The notes beneath the pieces are model-generated. The model saw nothing but the letters and a program-made list of their open reading frames with translations, was not told the origin of the DNA and did no database searches. From positions 62,001-126,000 of the forward strand of contig JAFXUD010000009.1 of assembly GCA_017535315.1 (NCBI GenBank): 64,000 bases of DNA, in the 5' to 3' direction. Below are positions 47,545 to 57,052 of this stretch, piece by piece. The position numbers were made by a program, and so were the translations under genes. Source of the DNA: Victivallales bacterium. Its GTDB lineage: Bacteria > Verrucomicrobiota > Lentisphaeria > Oligosphaerales > Oligosphaeraceae. The number at the start of each line of letters is the position of its first letter. Position 1 is the stretch's first letter.

Positions 47545-48807
47545 ATGCAACCACGGAAAATCACCATATCGCGCCAGCAACACTACGGCTGCATGATGTG
47601 TGGACGTTGTTGTCGGCGCTTTTATGTTTTGCTTTCCAGGGCAGAAAAGGAGCGCATCCAGGCACTTGACTGGAAGGACGAGGCTGACGTGCCTGTGGAT
47701 TTTTGCCAGGAGATCAATGGCTTCCTCTATTACCGCCGTCGTCCCGATGGCGGTTGCGTTTTTTTGGACGAGAAAGGGGTATGCCGTATGCATCGCCGCT
47801 TTGGCTTTGACAAAAAGGCCTTGACCTGCCGAGGTTATCCCTTCAATATTGTCTCCACCTTCCCTGGAGAGATCTCCGTGCTTGTCCGCATGGACTGCCC
47901 CGCCGTCCTGGAGGACCACGGCCGTGCTATCACCGAGCAAAGGCAGGATATTGAGAAGCTGGTACAGGAGCTTCATTTCGGCAGTGGCTTCACGCCTGCG
48001 CAACTAAAGGGGATGGAAAGGCACGCTGTTGAGGAATTATGCTCAAAGTTTCAGGAACTTCTGGATGATGATGCACTTGGAATGGCGGATTGCATGAGGT
48101 CTATGATGCATCTGGCGCGGCGTGCTGAGACTCTGGGAGGCGTTTTTCTCTCTGACCGCAGCACTATGGCGGAGATTTATCCAAGTTTGCTCTCCAACAT
48201 CAAGGCGGATGTGCCAGAGATGACACGTTACGGTATTGGCGGTTTGACGAAATCCCTATTCCGCCAGTTCATGAGTTATTATTGCCGCCGTGACGAGGAG
48301 ATTCTTCGCACAGGCATTGGTAGTCGTCTGCGTCAGACCTGGAATATCGCCAGGCTCTGCATGGGGTTCGGGAATCTTGCCTGTTTTGGATATGAGTTTC
48401 CTGATATTCCACTCCGCCGTGTCAAACTTTTCGACCGCTCTGCCAACGAGTCCCGCCCTGAAATCCCAATCGCAAGGCAACGTGAAATCTGGGCGATGTA
48501 CAGGCGTTTTCTTTCCGTGCGTCTGGAATGCTTCCAGTTCTTTGGAGTCGCCTATTACGGTACGGACTTTTTCAGTGGGCTGATAGCTCTTTTTCTGACC
48601 TATCCGCTTGTGTTGGCGTTTGCGAGGATTTGGGCTGCTGCGCGTGGGGATGTGTGCATCGCCGTCGAGGACGTCAAGCATGCCATCGGTGCGATGGACC
48701 ACTGCCACGGTCGATCCCCCGCCTTGAAATTCAAGTCAATCCGTTCCCGCGAACGGATGCTTGCATCATTCTATTCTCAATTGGTTTTCGCCTTGGGGGA
48801 GAACTGA
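47545..48807 (+). CDS. YkgJ/FliB-like CxxCxxCC cluster protein
   Basis: ATG at 47545 gives 420 residues (a TTG at 47533 lies in the terminator T-tract and is rejected). Near the N-terminus is YGCMMCGRCCRRF (C16, C19, C22, C23), followed by GGCVFLDEKGVCRMH and ALTCRGYPFN, the PF03692-type cysteine pattern thought to bind an Fe-S cluster or zinc. The length and C-terminal helical domain resemble FliB lysine-N-methylase, which is about 400 residues. No flagellar genes are nearby. It lies 27 bp before the PKD-type protein gene, so the two form a unit, possibly with that protein as target. Confidence 0.7.
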   Translation: MQPRKITISRQQHYGCMMCGRCCRRFYVLLSRAEKERIQALDWKDEADVPVDFCQEINGFLYYRRRPDGGCVFLDEKGVCRMHRRFGFDKKALTCRGYPFNIVSTFPGEISVLVRMDCPAVLEDHGRAITEQRQDIEKLVQELHFGSGFTPAQLKGMERHAVEELCSKFQELLDDDALGMADCMRSMMHLARRAETLGGVFLSDRSTMAEIYPSLLSNIKADVPEMTRYGIGGLTKSLFRQFMSYYCRRDEEILRTGIGSRLRQTWNIARLCMGFGNLACFGYEFPDIPLRRVKLFDRSANESRPEIPIARQREIWAMYRRFLSVRLECFQFFGVAYYGTDFFSGLIALFLTYPLVLAFARIWAAARGDVCIAVEDVKHAIGAMDHCHGRSPALKFKSIRSRERMLASFYSQLVFALGEN

Positions 48808-48834
48808 TTCATTCCATGGAAGGGAGATACTATT

Positions 48835-51594
48835 ATGCGTAAAGTCAGAGGAAAAGGCATCTATATCGAGCACAAGGATTTTCATGTGCATCGCAATACG
48901 GAGATGGGGTATGATTTCTGGGACCCCGATTTTCAGGTCGTTCTCCGAAGCATTGAGGATTGTGCCCATTTTTTTCCGCTGGCAACTCGTCCAGAAGGCA
49001 AGGACGGGCATGTCTTGTTCAGTATGGGCGAGGGTAGGGATGAACTTCTTTCGCGCAGTCATCATCTGAAGACGCGACGTTTGCCACAGGGCGAGGTTGA
49101 ACGTTTCATCAAGGCGATGGACGGTCTCCGTGAGAAAGCTGGCAATGACCCAAGAAGGATGCGCTCCTTTGAACTGATTCGTCTGCCTGATCCGAACTCA
49201 CAACAAGAGTGCTATCGCCTTTATGGCCCCTTTTGGCACAGGCAGCTGGCCATCCTATGGGGATTTGACTATCTGGACAAGCAGGGAAACACACTCTCGA
49301 ATTTGAACGTGGAAGAATGCAAGCAACGCTTGAAATCCTTCGTAGATCCCATGTACACCTTCAAGGTAGCGTTGGAACTATTTCTCCATTTGGTCGTTTT
49401 TGTGATGTTTTGCGGCCTCCTTGTGCTGGGGTACAAGTTTGTACGCGCTGAATATGACCAATATCGTGCGGAACTAGCGCGCATTCCCCGCTGCATGTAC
49501 TGCAGGGAGGAGTTGGTCAATGGCATCTGCTCGAATTTCTGCATCAACTGCGGCATCCATAAAAAAATCTGGAAGAAGGAAAAGAAGAAGGGAAGACAGC
49601 TTCAATCGTGTCACCGTTGTGCCCCTGTAATAGCAATTAACCGCGATGACATTTTACACATTGCCCCCGTCGGGGTTTTGGATGTCAAGGAAGGAGTGAG
49701 GATTGCTGCCAGCAAGGCGGGAACGTTCTCCTCTGCAGGATGGCCAGACAGGCATGTGGCACCAGGGGATCTTGTTTTCTATCGCTGGAGTGCACCAGGA
49801 AACTACTCCATCCGTTGGCAGCCTGATGTACCTGGCGGCTCTGTCAAGCCACTAAACATTCCAATTTATGTGAGATGTGACATGGGCATGGTGAGCCGTT
49901 CAACCTTGTGCGCATCCTTCCTTTTGGAAAGGGTGTTTGATGACACGGGCAATCTTTCTGAGGTTGTTATCAAGGACTGCTCCTATGATGATCTTCCAGA
50001 AAAACCCTTCTATCGGGCGGAAATCAAATGGGCGGACGATGCCGAGTTCATGCCCTTGGACGAGGTGACCAAGCGCAAGACTATGCGCCAGCTTTGGAAT
50101 GGGACGGAGACGCAGCGTTCCGTGACGTTGAGGGTGACGGGGCAAAATGGAATCACTGATGAAATGACGCGTATCCTTACGCCCGAGATGCCTTATCCAT
50201 ATCCCGAAAAGGGAGACGGCAAGGCGGAACTGCATCCATCGGAAGCCGTGGTAGGAGAAACCGTGCTTTGCACCAACACGGTCTATTGCTTCAAAGACAG
50301 CGAACATGCTGTGATGGATTGGGGGACTGGCGAGGACAAGGCGAAAAGAGTTTTCAAGGGATACCACTCCTTTGCATATTCCCGTCCTGGAAGGTACAAG
50401 GTGACGGCGACAGGTTCGGAACCAGAGGAACGCATGGAGGCAGAGATTGAGGTGTATGATCCTGAAAATGCAGGACAGCGTCTCATGGATTTGAACCCGC
50501 CCAGCATCAAGCTAGGCGACGAGGTCGTGGCAAGTGATGTGAGCAAGCTGGAGAACGTGGTGCGGCGCGACATTCGCTGGGGAATGGACCGCGAATACTC
50601 CACCATGCGCTCTGAAAAGTCAGTGCAGACTTTCGGCCATGCAGGCACATATGCCGTGACCATGCGCATATGGCTAAGCGATGGCAGTTATCTGACGGAG
50701 ACACGCAATGTTACGGTGGTGGACGACGAATGGCAGGTGATTCTTTCCATTGAACCCAATCCCGCTAACGAAGGGCAGAGCGTGGTTGTAAACGACTTGA
50801 GCGTCGTTCCTCCAGGTGGCCAGGTGGTGGAGCGTCAGATTTGCTGGTACCCTTCGCGTGTTTACAACCCGATGCCTGGCGACAAGGTCCATAGGACATT
50901 TTATCGTCCAGGTGCATACAAGGCAATCATACGGCTTTTGGATGCCAATGGAGAGTATCATTACGGACAAGCTGGCGTGAAAGTTTCCCATTCGCATTGT
51001 GTCACGCCTGTGCTGGAGCTTTCTGCGCATGACATTCAGGTCGGGCAGGCTGTTTGGTTTAGGGAAAACAGTCTGACGGATGGGACATGCGCTGTTGAAG
51101 AAGTGGAATACCGACGGTCCCCTGGGGAGAAGTTTGTCAAGATGGAGGGCAGGGAGGCACTGGTTCCATTTACAGAGGAGGGCGTTTTCCAGCCAGAACT
51201 CCGTGTTACATGCAAGCATGGATTCAAGAAGATTGTTTCCTCGGAGATACGTGTTTCCAATGAAGTGCTTATCGCGGATAATGAGGATTTTGAGGCCAAA
51301 CAACTTGCTTTGGATATCGCTGATAATGGGGCGAAGATAGAGCTGGTGTATGCCGTTCAGCAGAAGTCGGATTCCAAATTGGAAGTGAAATCCTTTGATG
51401 TCACCTATTTTAGCATCGGTGGAAACAGGGCGATTCCCTTTACCGAAGACGGTGAGAAGAGATTCCGTTTTATCCTCTCGCCTGGCGGCGTCCATGAGGT
51501 TGTAATTGAGGTGCGTTATATCCTGAGGAATGGACATCGCGGAGCCTGCCAGGTCTTCTCAAAGCCTATAGAAGTGATTCCAGTCGTGAAATAA
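48835..51594 (+). CDS. Single-pass membrane protein with zinc ribbon and PKD-like repeats
   Basis: 919 residues, start ATG 48835 (GGGAGATACTATTATG gives a weak ribosome site). Residues 1-170 are an unknown soluble domain; residues about 178-203 (ALELFLHLVVFVMFCGLLVLGYKF) are a membrane segment; 217-262 hold CMYC, CSNFCINC and CHRC, a zinc ribbon-like cluster; residues 270-910 are at least five PKD/Ig-like repeats (GKAELHPSEAVVGETVLC, FAYSRPGRYKVTATG, FGHAGTYAVTMRIWL, FYRPGAYKAIIRLLD, FTEEGVFQPELRVTC). No catalytic motif is seen. The coupled YkgJ-like gene suggests a modifying or maturation partner. Function unknown. Confidence 0.75.
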   Translation: MRKVRGKGIYIEHKDFHVHRNTEMGYDFWDPDFQVVLRSIEDCAHFFPLATRPEGKDGHVLFSMGEGRDELLSRSHHLKTRRLPQGEVERFIKAMDGLREKAGNDPRRMRSFELIRLPDPNSQQECYRLYGPFWHRQLAILWGFDYLDKQGNTLSNLNVEECKQRLKSFVDPMYTFKVALELFLHLVVFVMFCGLLVLGYKFVRAEYDQYRAELARIPRCMYCREELVNGICSNFCINCGIHKKIWKKEKKKGRQLQSCHRCAPVIAINRDDILHIAPVGVLDVKEGVRIAASKAGTFSSAGWPDRHVAPGDLVFYRWSAPGNYSIRWQPDVPGGSVKPLNIPIYVRCDMGMVSRSTLCASFLLERVFDDTGNLSEVVIKDCSYDDLPEKPFYRAEIKWADDAEFMPLDEVTKRKTMRQLWNGTETQRSVTLRVTGQNGITDEMTRILTPEMPYPYPEKGDGKAELHPSEAVVGETVLCTNTVYCFKDSEHAVMDWGTGEDKAKRVFKGYHSFAYSRPGRYKVTATGSEPEERMEAEIEVYDPENAGQRLMDLNPPSIKLGDEVVASDVSKLENVVRRDIRWGMDREYSTMRSEKSVQTFGHAGTYAVTMRIWLSDGSYLTETRNVTVVDDEWQVILSIEPNPANEGQSVVVNDLSVVPPGGQVVERQICWYPSRVYNPMPGDKVHRTFYRPGAYKAIIRLLDANGEYHYGQAGVKVSHSHCVTPVLELSAHDIQVGQAVWFRENSLTDGTCAVEEVEYRRSPGEKFVKMEGREALVPFTEEGVFQPELRVTCKHGFKKIVSSEIRVSNEVLIADNEDFEAKQLALDIADNGAKIELVYAVQQKSDSKLEVKSFDVTYFSIGGNRAIPFTEDGEKRFRFILSPGGVHEVVIEVRYILRNGHRGACQVFSKPIEVIPVVK

Positions 51595-51713
51595 GGTCGC
51601 GAAAGTTACTGTTTAGAAGATTCTGGATTGAGAGCCAGACTCACCTCCAGTTAGACCGAGACGACCTGGAGATATTCTGCAAGGGCAGGACGGCTTTGCC
51701 ACACCCTGAGTCG

Positions 51714-52604
51714 TTACAGTTCAATGCTATGCACACCATCTGGGAACATCCATTCGAGTCGGGCGTAGAATGCGCCTAGAGCATCGGCTGCGTTTGGATA
51801 TGGTTCGGTGGTAATCTGACGTTTGGGAAGCCAGAGACCGTCTTGGAGACGGGAGAAGCCTGCACGGTATTCCGCCTGCGCAACATAGGGGGCTTTCAGG
51901 TCGAAGTCGGTGGAGAAGGACTGGTGTTTGTGGAGGAACGCGACCGCCGTTTCCTTCATCGAGTCATATATCTTCTCCAAAGTAAGTTTAGGCGGATAAT
52001 GGATGACGGCGGTCTGGACAGCAAACACCTGGGAAACGGGCAGGTCAATCTCCATCGGCGCGTCGTGAAGCCCCTCTTTGACAGGGACGACGACCACATT
52101 GGGCGTGAGTGCGTTTGCTTCAAGGGTGAGGGCCAGGTCGCCTGAGGCAAATATGGTTGGAATGCCTGCTTCCGCCGCGCAGATGGCGTGTTGGCCATAT
52201 TCACCGATGGAGAGGCCGTTCAAGCGGAAATCTACACATTCCTGCGTCTGGGTATGCGCCAGTTGTGCATGTTTTGAGCCAGCCTTGGAGTGCTGTCCAA
52301 CAAAGGCGATGGCGTCATATTCCCCTTTTGTGTAGTGGAAGCCGCTGGCGGTGCCTCGCTGAAGGTAGGCGCGCCTGTCCAGGCAATCCCAGAGGATGGA
52401 GCCGCCTGAACCATGGCCGTCTCTGACGATGACTGTGGAAAAGCCGCCGTCAAAGCATCCCCTGCATACTGCATTGACCTCTTCTGTTAGGTTGCGGCAG
52501 GCGTCCTTGTTGCGATAGCCAGAGGGTACGCAATAGTCATTGAAGTTATTGACGCCGCCGACACCTTCCAGGTCGGTGATGATGAGTATGCAGGGGTGTT
52601 TCAT
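51714..52604 (-). CDS. M55 family D-aminopeptidase (DppA-like), second copy
   Basis: 296 residues with the DppA ligands conserved: D11 and E13 in TDLEGVGG, H64 in RDGHGSGG, H105 in FVGQHSKAG and E135 in SIGEYGQHA, with H117 (AHTQT) in place of the catalytic histidine. It differs clearly from the first M55 protein of the window and lacks a signal peptide. It lies 5 bp after a Gfo/Idh oxidoreductase stop, so the two genes are cotranscribed, pointing to use of the hydrolysis products (amino acids or amino sugars) by the oxidoreductase or to shared control. Confidence 0.92.
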   Translation of the reverse strand: MKHPCILIITDLEGVGGVNNFNDYCVPSGYRNKDACRNLTEEVNAVCRGCFDGGFSTVIVRDGHGSGGSILWDCLDRRAYLQRGTASGFHYTKGEYDAIAFVGQHSKAGSKHAQLAHTQTQECVDFRLNGLSIGEYGQHAICAAEAGIPTIFASGDLALTLEANALTPNVVVVPVKEGLHDAPMEIDLPVSQVFAVQTAVIHYPPKLTLEKIYDSMKETAVAFLHKHQSFSTDFDLKAPYVAQAEYRAGFSRLQDGLWLPKRQITTEPYPNAADALGAFYARLEWMFPDGVHSIEL

Positions 52605-52609
52605 GGAAT

Positions 52610-53632
52610 TTACTGGAGTTTGACTGGTTTTCTTGTCTTGGCACTCTCGACTTCCGCACGGACCATGGCGATGGATTGCATGGCGGATTCGGGGGTGACG
52701 GTTTCGGGCTTGATGCCCTTCTTCAGGCAGTTGAAGAAGTAGCGCTCCTCGAAGAAATAGGGGCCTGCGTTTTTGATGTTCATGCCACTCTTAAGGTCTT
52801 CGACGCCGCCTTCCATTTCAGGTGCAAAGGGTTCCGCGCCCGCATAGACAAGCACCGTGGGCTTCCTGCGGCAGTCGAACTCGACCACTGCCTTCTCGAA
52901 GACGGCACGGTAGGTTGCAGTGAAGGGGAAGCCTTCGACGGTGTCGGAGCTGCCCTCCGCACTGACGACCATGTCATCGTTGTAGTAGTATTCCGTGAAG
53001 CTATGGAAGACGCCGCCGCCCGTGCGCGGGTCGCGGCTGCATCCGTGCGCATAGACCTCCTTCGGCTTGCCGAGCATCCAGAGGATGGCGTCTGCATCGT
53101 GAATATGGCGGTCGAAGAGCTGTGAGCCACCACGCACCTCATCCAGGTACCAGCCTTGCCAACCAGTGGAGACACCGCCGACACGCTGCATGGAGAGGGC
53201 GAGTAGCTTGCCGTAGAGCTTGGAGTCAATGGTGTTCTTCAGGAAGACGTATTCAGGCCAGAAGCGAAGAACCTGTCCAATCATTAGAGCCTTGTCGGCC
53301 TTCTTGGCCGCGTCGATCATCTCCTGGCAGAGTTGTGGATTCAGGGCCATGGGTTTTTCGCAGAAGACATGGCAGCCTTTGTTGAGCGCACGGATGGTCA
53401 GCGGATTGTGAAGATAGGTGGGAACCACGACGAACACCACGTCCAGACCGCCTGCATCGATGAGCTCTTCACCAGATTCATAGACTTTTACGCCGTACTG
53501 GGCGGCTGCCTTCTTGCGGTTCTCCTCAACTGCGTCTGCAATGGCGACCAGCTCGACGCCGTCATGAAGCTGCAGCATCTGCGCATGTCCTTTTGCCATG
53601 GAGCCGAATCCGCAAAGTCCAACTTTAATCAT
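52610..53632 (-). CDS. Gfo/Idh/MocA family oxidoreductase
   Basis: 340 residues, start ATG 53632 with AAGGAGA 9 bp upstream. Rossmann start KVGLCGFGSMAKGHAQML (GxGxxA), then VFCEKPMALNPQ with the EKP catalytic lysine and GGSQLFDRHIHDADAI, the conserved D and H of the family substrate site. NAD(P)-dependent sugar or inositol oxidoreductase; substrate unknown. First gene of a two-gene unit with the M55 peptidase. Confidence 0.93.
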   Translation of the reverse strand: MIKVGLCGFGSMAKGHAQMLQLHDGVELVAIADAVEENRKKAAAQYGVKVYESGEELIDAGGLDVVFVVVPTYLHNPLTIRALNKGCHVFCEKPMALNPQLCQEMIDAAKKADKALMIGQVLRFWPEYVFLKNTIDSKLYGKLLALSMQRVGGVSTGWQGWYLDEVRGGSQLFDRHIHDADAILWMLGKPKEVYAHGCSRDPRTGGGVFHSFTEYYYNDDMVVSAEGSSDTVEGFPFTATYRAVFEKAVVEFDCRRKPTVLVYAGAEPFAPEMEGGVEDLKSGMNIKNAGPYFFEERYFFNCLKKGIKPETVTPESAMQSIAMVRAEVESAKTRKPVKLQ

Positions 53633-53734
53633 TTCAATTGTCTCCTTCTTGTTTGTCTTGTTTTGGGGGATATTTAAGGGGTAATATGTTTCGTCGTCTA
53701 GGTATACAGCATACTACATGGGAGGGGCTTTAAT

Positions 53735-56380
53735 TCAGTCGTATGGCGTGGCAGGAGGCTTCTTGCTGGGAGTTTCGGTGGGGTTGATGACGTTTGTTTC
53801 ATCCGTCGAGAAGCGATGCTGGGCTACCATGATGCCGTTTTTCCATGTCCAAAGCGCGAATCTATTGCCAGTCAGGGGATTGGGGTCTGTGACATTTGCC
53901 GCCAGTTTGCCGTCTAGCCAGACAGTTATGGTTCCACCCTGCTTGCGTACCTTCATATAGTACCATCGGTGGTGGATGCCTGACTTTTCGATGATGGCTT
54001 TGTTGTTGTCCGCCAGAATCTTCTTTTGGCGGACGACTTGCGTGCCGCGGTTGTTCCATCCCCCAAGCATGATGGAATATCCGCTGGAGATATCCTTCCC
54101 GTCTGCGGCGATGACCAGGTTGTGGTCTGCTGCATATTTGTCTTCATTGTTGCCACGAGATCGATCCATTTTCGGCCCCATGAAATACTCCAAAGTGATG
54201 TTATCCCGATGGGTATATTTGCTCCAAAGGCAGGCGGGGCCATCGGGATTGACGCCAGAAAAGAAGGACCAGCGGGGGTCGCATTGCCAGCGGTTGGTGA
54301 CTTCCCAGTTACCTGCTGCGGGAATCCAGTCTGTGGGGGCTTTGTCGAATATGTCGATGTGGACGCCGCCTGCGCGGATGTTGACCGCCTCGGCCCATGT
54401 TTTGGTGTTGCCCTTGCCGATGCGGCCAGCGAGGACGAGTTTGGCGAACTTCGTGGCGGGGAGATTCCAGGCAAGGTTGCCATTGAGTCGGGCGAGAATA
54501 CGGTCAGCGCGGCGTTCCAGGCCCAGGGTCTTGCACGCAGCAGGCTTTACATCCAAGGATGCATTGGTTTCGTCGCAAATGAAGGTGAGTTTCTGAGTGT
54601 TTTTGTTGTAGGTGATTTTTGCGTATGGTGCCGTTGGAAGATTGGAGGAAGTGGTCGTGCCCAGTTCAAGTCCATATTCCGTGAGATTGCCCAGCATGGA
54701 GGTGTTCATGGTAAGGGCGATGTCACTCCAGAAGTCGCTGCGGTGCCAGAACTCTTCACCGTTGGAAGTGGGGAGCCATTCGCGAAGGGGATCGTTCCAG
54801 TTCTGCATACTGCGTTCACTGCTGAAGGTGGCAATCTGCGTGGAGATTTCAGGAAGCGGAGGTGCTGCATTGAAGGAGATGGAAGAGATTTCTGGCATTT
54901 CGGATGTGCCAGGTTCTGGTGTGAGAACGATGGATGCGCCGCCACTCCATGTGCGTGGAAGACGTGCGATTGCAATTGTTTTCCCGTTGCAGACGACGGT
55001 GGCATCGCGTCCAATGGCGCGCAAGGTCATTTCCAGAGAATCATCTGGAATGTCAGTTAACTCGGCGAATATTTTACGGTTAGTGGGAGTAGCCATCTCC
55101 AGTTTCATGGATTGGCTGCCATCGCTTTTCCTCTGGAGAACAAGTTGCAGACTGTCTGAAATGGATTCGCGCAGAGTCATGGTGGCTTTGCTCCCTGGGG
55201 AAAGTTTCAATGTGGAAGATAGCTCACAATCGCTCATGTCGAGGTTGTAGAATACGATGTGGCGGCCATCGTTTTCTTTCACGACATCCACTGGAGATGC
55301 AGTATCGTTGGCGATGCGTTGGATGGCTAGAGAATCAGTTTGCTCCACCACCACGTCGTCGAAGATGACCGTGCCATTGGCGACTAGCCCGATTTGCCCT
55401 CCCTGTATGGGAGAGGTTTCGCAGAGGGACAACAGAGGCTTTCCATCGATTTCCGCCAGAAGGTATCCGTTGATGGATGCTATGGAGACATGATACCATT
55501 TGTTTTGTTGAAGAGGTAGGGGAATGCTTGCGTCAGCATCATTGCCGTGAAGGAAAAGCGTCTTGGTTGCGGAATCCCATTTCAGTTCATCGAACTTATC
55601 ATCAAAGCAGTTGATTCTCAGGGCGAAGCCACTTTCCTCCAAGGGTTGAAGCGCACAGGATAGACGGTAGTTTCGCCAGAACCAGAAACCCGTTGTCGCA
55701 AGGGCGTTTTCGCCTTTTCCCATGAATGAAAATGGATTTGCACTGCGCACAGGGGTTTTCAGGGCGTGTACGGACCAGGTGCCTGTGACGCTTTTCCATT
55801 CGCCCATTTCACCTTCTCCATGCATGAAATTGTCGGAGAAAAACAAGGAGCCGATTTTCTGATAGGAGATTTCAGGCTTTTGGGATGTCGTTTCAGCGGC
55901 GGTCAGCCATTCAAGGCAACGCCAGTTCTGGCGTTGCACTGTCGCCCCTAGAAGCCTTATGCCGTCGCAGAAGACTTCAAGACAGCCAGGGGATTTGATG
56001 ATGGTGAGTTTTTCTATGGTTTCAGGAAGAGGGGCTGTTTGAATTGGCTGTACTGAATCGGCAAAGAGCCTGCCAAGCCTGACTTCACCATTTCCAAATC
56101 TGCATTCCAGCGCATCAGTCTGCCCTGCCAGGCGCATGAACAGAGGTAACTGATGCTCTTTAACCCGAATGGTGGAGGCAAAAACAGTGTCTAGACGTGT
56201 GCGTCTGTTGAGAGTGGACAAACCTGTTTCACGAGGGGGTAGGGGAGGGGCAACCTCTGAGGAGACGGAAACATGCGACACCCAATAATATGCCCCCCCG
56301 CAGATGGATAGGCATATGATTGCGATGGCGAGAATCACATTTAGCCAATTGCAATGCTTTTGTTGAGGTGAAGTGGACAT
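53735..56380 (-). CDS. Membrane-anchored multi-lectin-like protein (LamG/3-keto-disaccharide-hydrolase-like domains)
   Basis: 881 residues. An N-terminal membrane anchor is at about residues 13-35 (LNVILAIAIICLSICGGAYYWV). The rest is beta-rich with repeated sets of the form SLFFSDNFMHGEGEMGEWKSVTGTWSV, KWYHVSIASINGYLLAEIDGKPLL, and WIPAAGNWEVTNRWQCDPRW, WYYMKVRKQGGTITVWLDGK, which fit LamG/concanavalin-like or DUF1080-like jelly-roll domains; at least three appear (about 180-345, 540-680, 690-860). Such proteins bind or cleave sugars at the cell surface. No catalytic residues can be assigned. Isolated monocistronic gene. Confidence 0.65.
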   Translation of the reverse strand: MSTSPQQKHCNWLNVILAIAIICLSICGGAYYWVSHVSVSSEVAPPLPPRETGLSTLNRRTRLDTVFASTIRVKEHQLPLFMRLAGQTDALECRFGNGEVRLGRLFADSVQPIQTAPLPETIEKLTIIKSPGCLEVFCDGIRLLGATVQRQNWRCLEWLTAAETTSQKPEISYQKIGSLFFSDNFMHGEGEMGEWKSVTGTWSVHALKTPVRSANPFSFMGKGENALATTGFWFWRNYRLSCALQPLEESGFALRINCFDDKFDELKWDSATKTLFLHGNDADASIPLPLQQNKWYHVSIASINGYLLAEIDGKPLLSLCETSPIQGGQIGLVANGTVIFDDVVVEQTDSLAIQRIANDTASPVDVVKENDGRHIVFYNLDMSDCELSSTLKLSPGSKATMTLRESISDSLQLVLQRKSDGSQSMKLEMATPTNRKIFAELTDIPDDSLEMTLRAIGRDATVVCNGKTIAIARLPRTWSGGASIVLTPEPGTSEMPEISSISFNAAPPLPEISTQIATFSSERSMQNWNDPLREWLPTSNGEEFWHRSDFWSDIALTMNTSMLGNLTEYGLELGTTTSSNLPTAPYAKITYNKNTQKLTFICDETNASLDVKPAACKTLGLERRADRILARLNGNLAWNLPATKFAKLVLAGRIGKGNTKTWAEAVNIRAGGVHIDIFDKAPTDWIPAAGNWEVTNRWQCDPRWSFFSGVNPDGPACLWSKYTHRDNITLEYFMGPKMDRSRGNNEDKYAADHNLVIAADGKDISSGYSIMLGGWNNRGTQVVRQKKILADNNKAIIEKSGIHHRWYYMKVRKQGGTITVWLDGKLAANVTDPNPLTGNRFALWTWKNGIMVAQHRFSTDETNVINPTETPSKKPPATPYD

Positions 56381-56525
56381 GGCAGGATTGGGAATGGAAG
56401 TGAATGGTCTGCGTTTAATTTATCACGTATTCCTGCAAATGAAAGCAAAATCATTAAACAAAAATGTTTTTGGTCATTTAGCTCGTTTTGCTCCTTTTGC
56501 TCCTTTATGGCATTTTAAATAATGA

Positions 56526-56554
56526 TTGCAAAAAACATTTTATAACTTGATAAA
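56526..56554 (+). promoter_or_regulatory. Candidate promoter of the XRE-family gene
   Basis: TTGCAA (56526-56531), 17-nt spacer, GATAAA (56549-56554) in a very AT-rich stretch about 75 bp before the ATG. The intergenic space 56381-56629 contains no other recognisable feature. Confidence 0.3.
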
Positions 56555-56629
56555 ATGAAATCAATGGGTATATTTTTGCAGAATGAGATTGTTGGATGAG
56601 TGCATAAAAATAAAGAAAAGGAATGAAAA

Positions 56630-57052
56630 ATGAAACAGGAAGAAATCAGCGTGTTCCAAGGAGAATTTTCAGATGAAATACGTGTGGAGTTGCATACAAA
56701 ACGCAAGGAATGTGGTCTGTCATACGCTCAATTAGGCAAATTGCTTCAAGTGGCATGGATGACAGTACGAAATTGGGAAAAGGGAAAGATAAGAAAATGC
56801 CATCCGTCTAAAGTCATTGCCATAAGGCATTTTTTATGCGGGCGCATGGATGCCCTTTGGAAACGAAGTCGAAGTCATGCCATCGAACGGGGGGATGGAG
56901 AGAAGGGCGAACGCAAGTTGGAGATGCTGGAGAAAATCAGTAAAGTCTATGATCTCTGTTCAGAGTCTGATGAACTTCGCAAGCTGCTAATAAGTGAAAT
57001 CATACGCATTTCCAGAGAGGCAATAGCATCGTTTGCCGAAAACCATGATTGA
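56630..57052 (+). CDS. XRE-family helix-turn-helix transcriptional regulator
   Basis: 140 residues with AAGGAATG ribosome site 6-12 bp before ATG 56630. Residues about 17-65 form the helix-turn-helix (HTKRKECGLSYAQLGKLLQVAWMTVRNWEKGK, with the typical S..QLgkLL...tvrnWE pattern), followed by a linker and two C-terminal helices. It resembles cI/XRE-type DNA-binding proteins often carried on mobile DNA. Codon use and AT content are below those of its neighbours, and no antitoxin or toxin partner is adjacent. The target is unknown. Confidence 0.8.
   Translation: MKQEEISVFQGEFSDEIRVELHTKRKECGLSYAQLGKLLQVAWMTVRNWEKGKIRKCHPSKVIAIRHFLCGRMDALWKRSRSHAIERGDGEKGERKLEMLEKISKVYDLCSESDELRKLLISEIIRISREAIASFAENHD

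Noticed and set aside
46729-48003. Minus-strand open frame of 424 codons across serS and the YkgJ-like gene
   Set aside because: Antisense to serS, whose class II motifs are clear, and to the cysteine-cluster protein; no domain or ribosome site.
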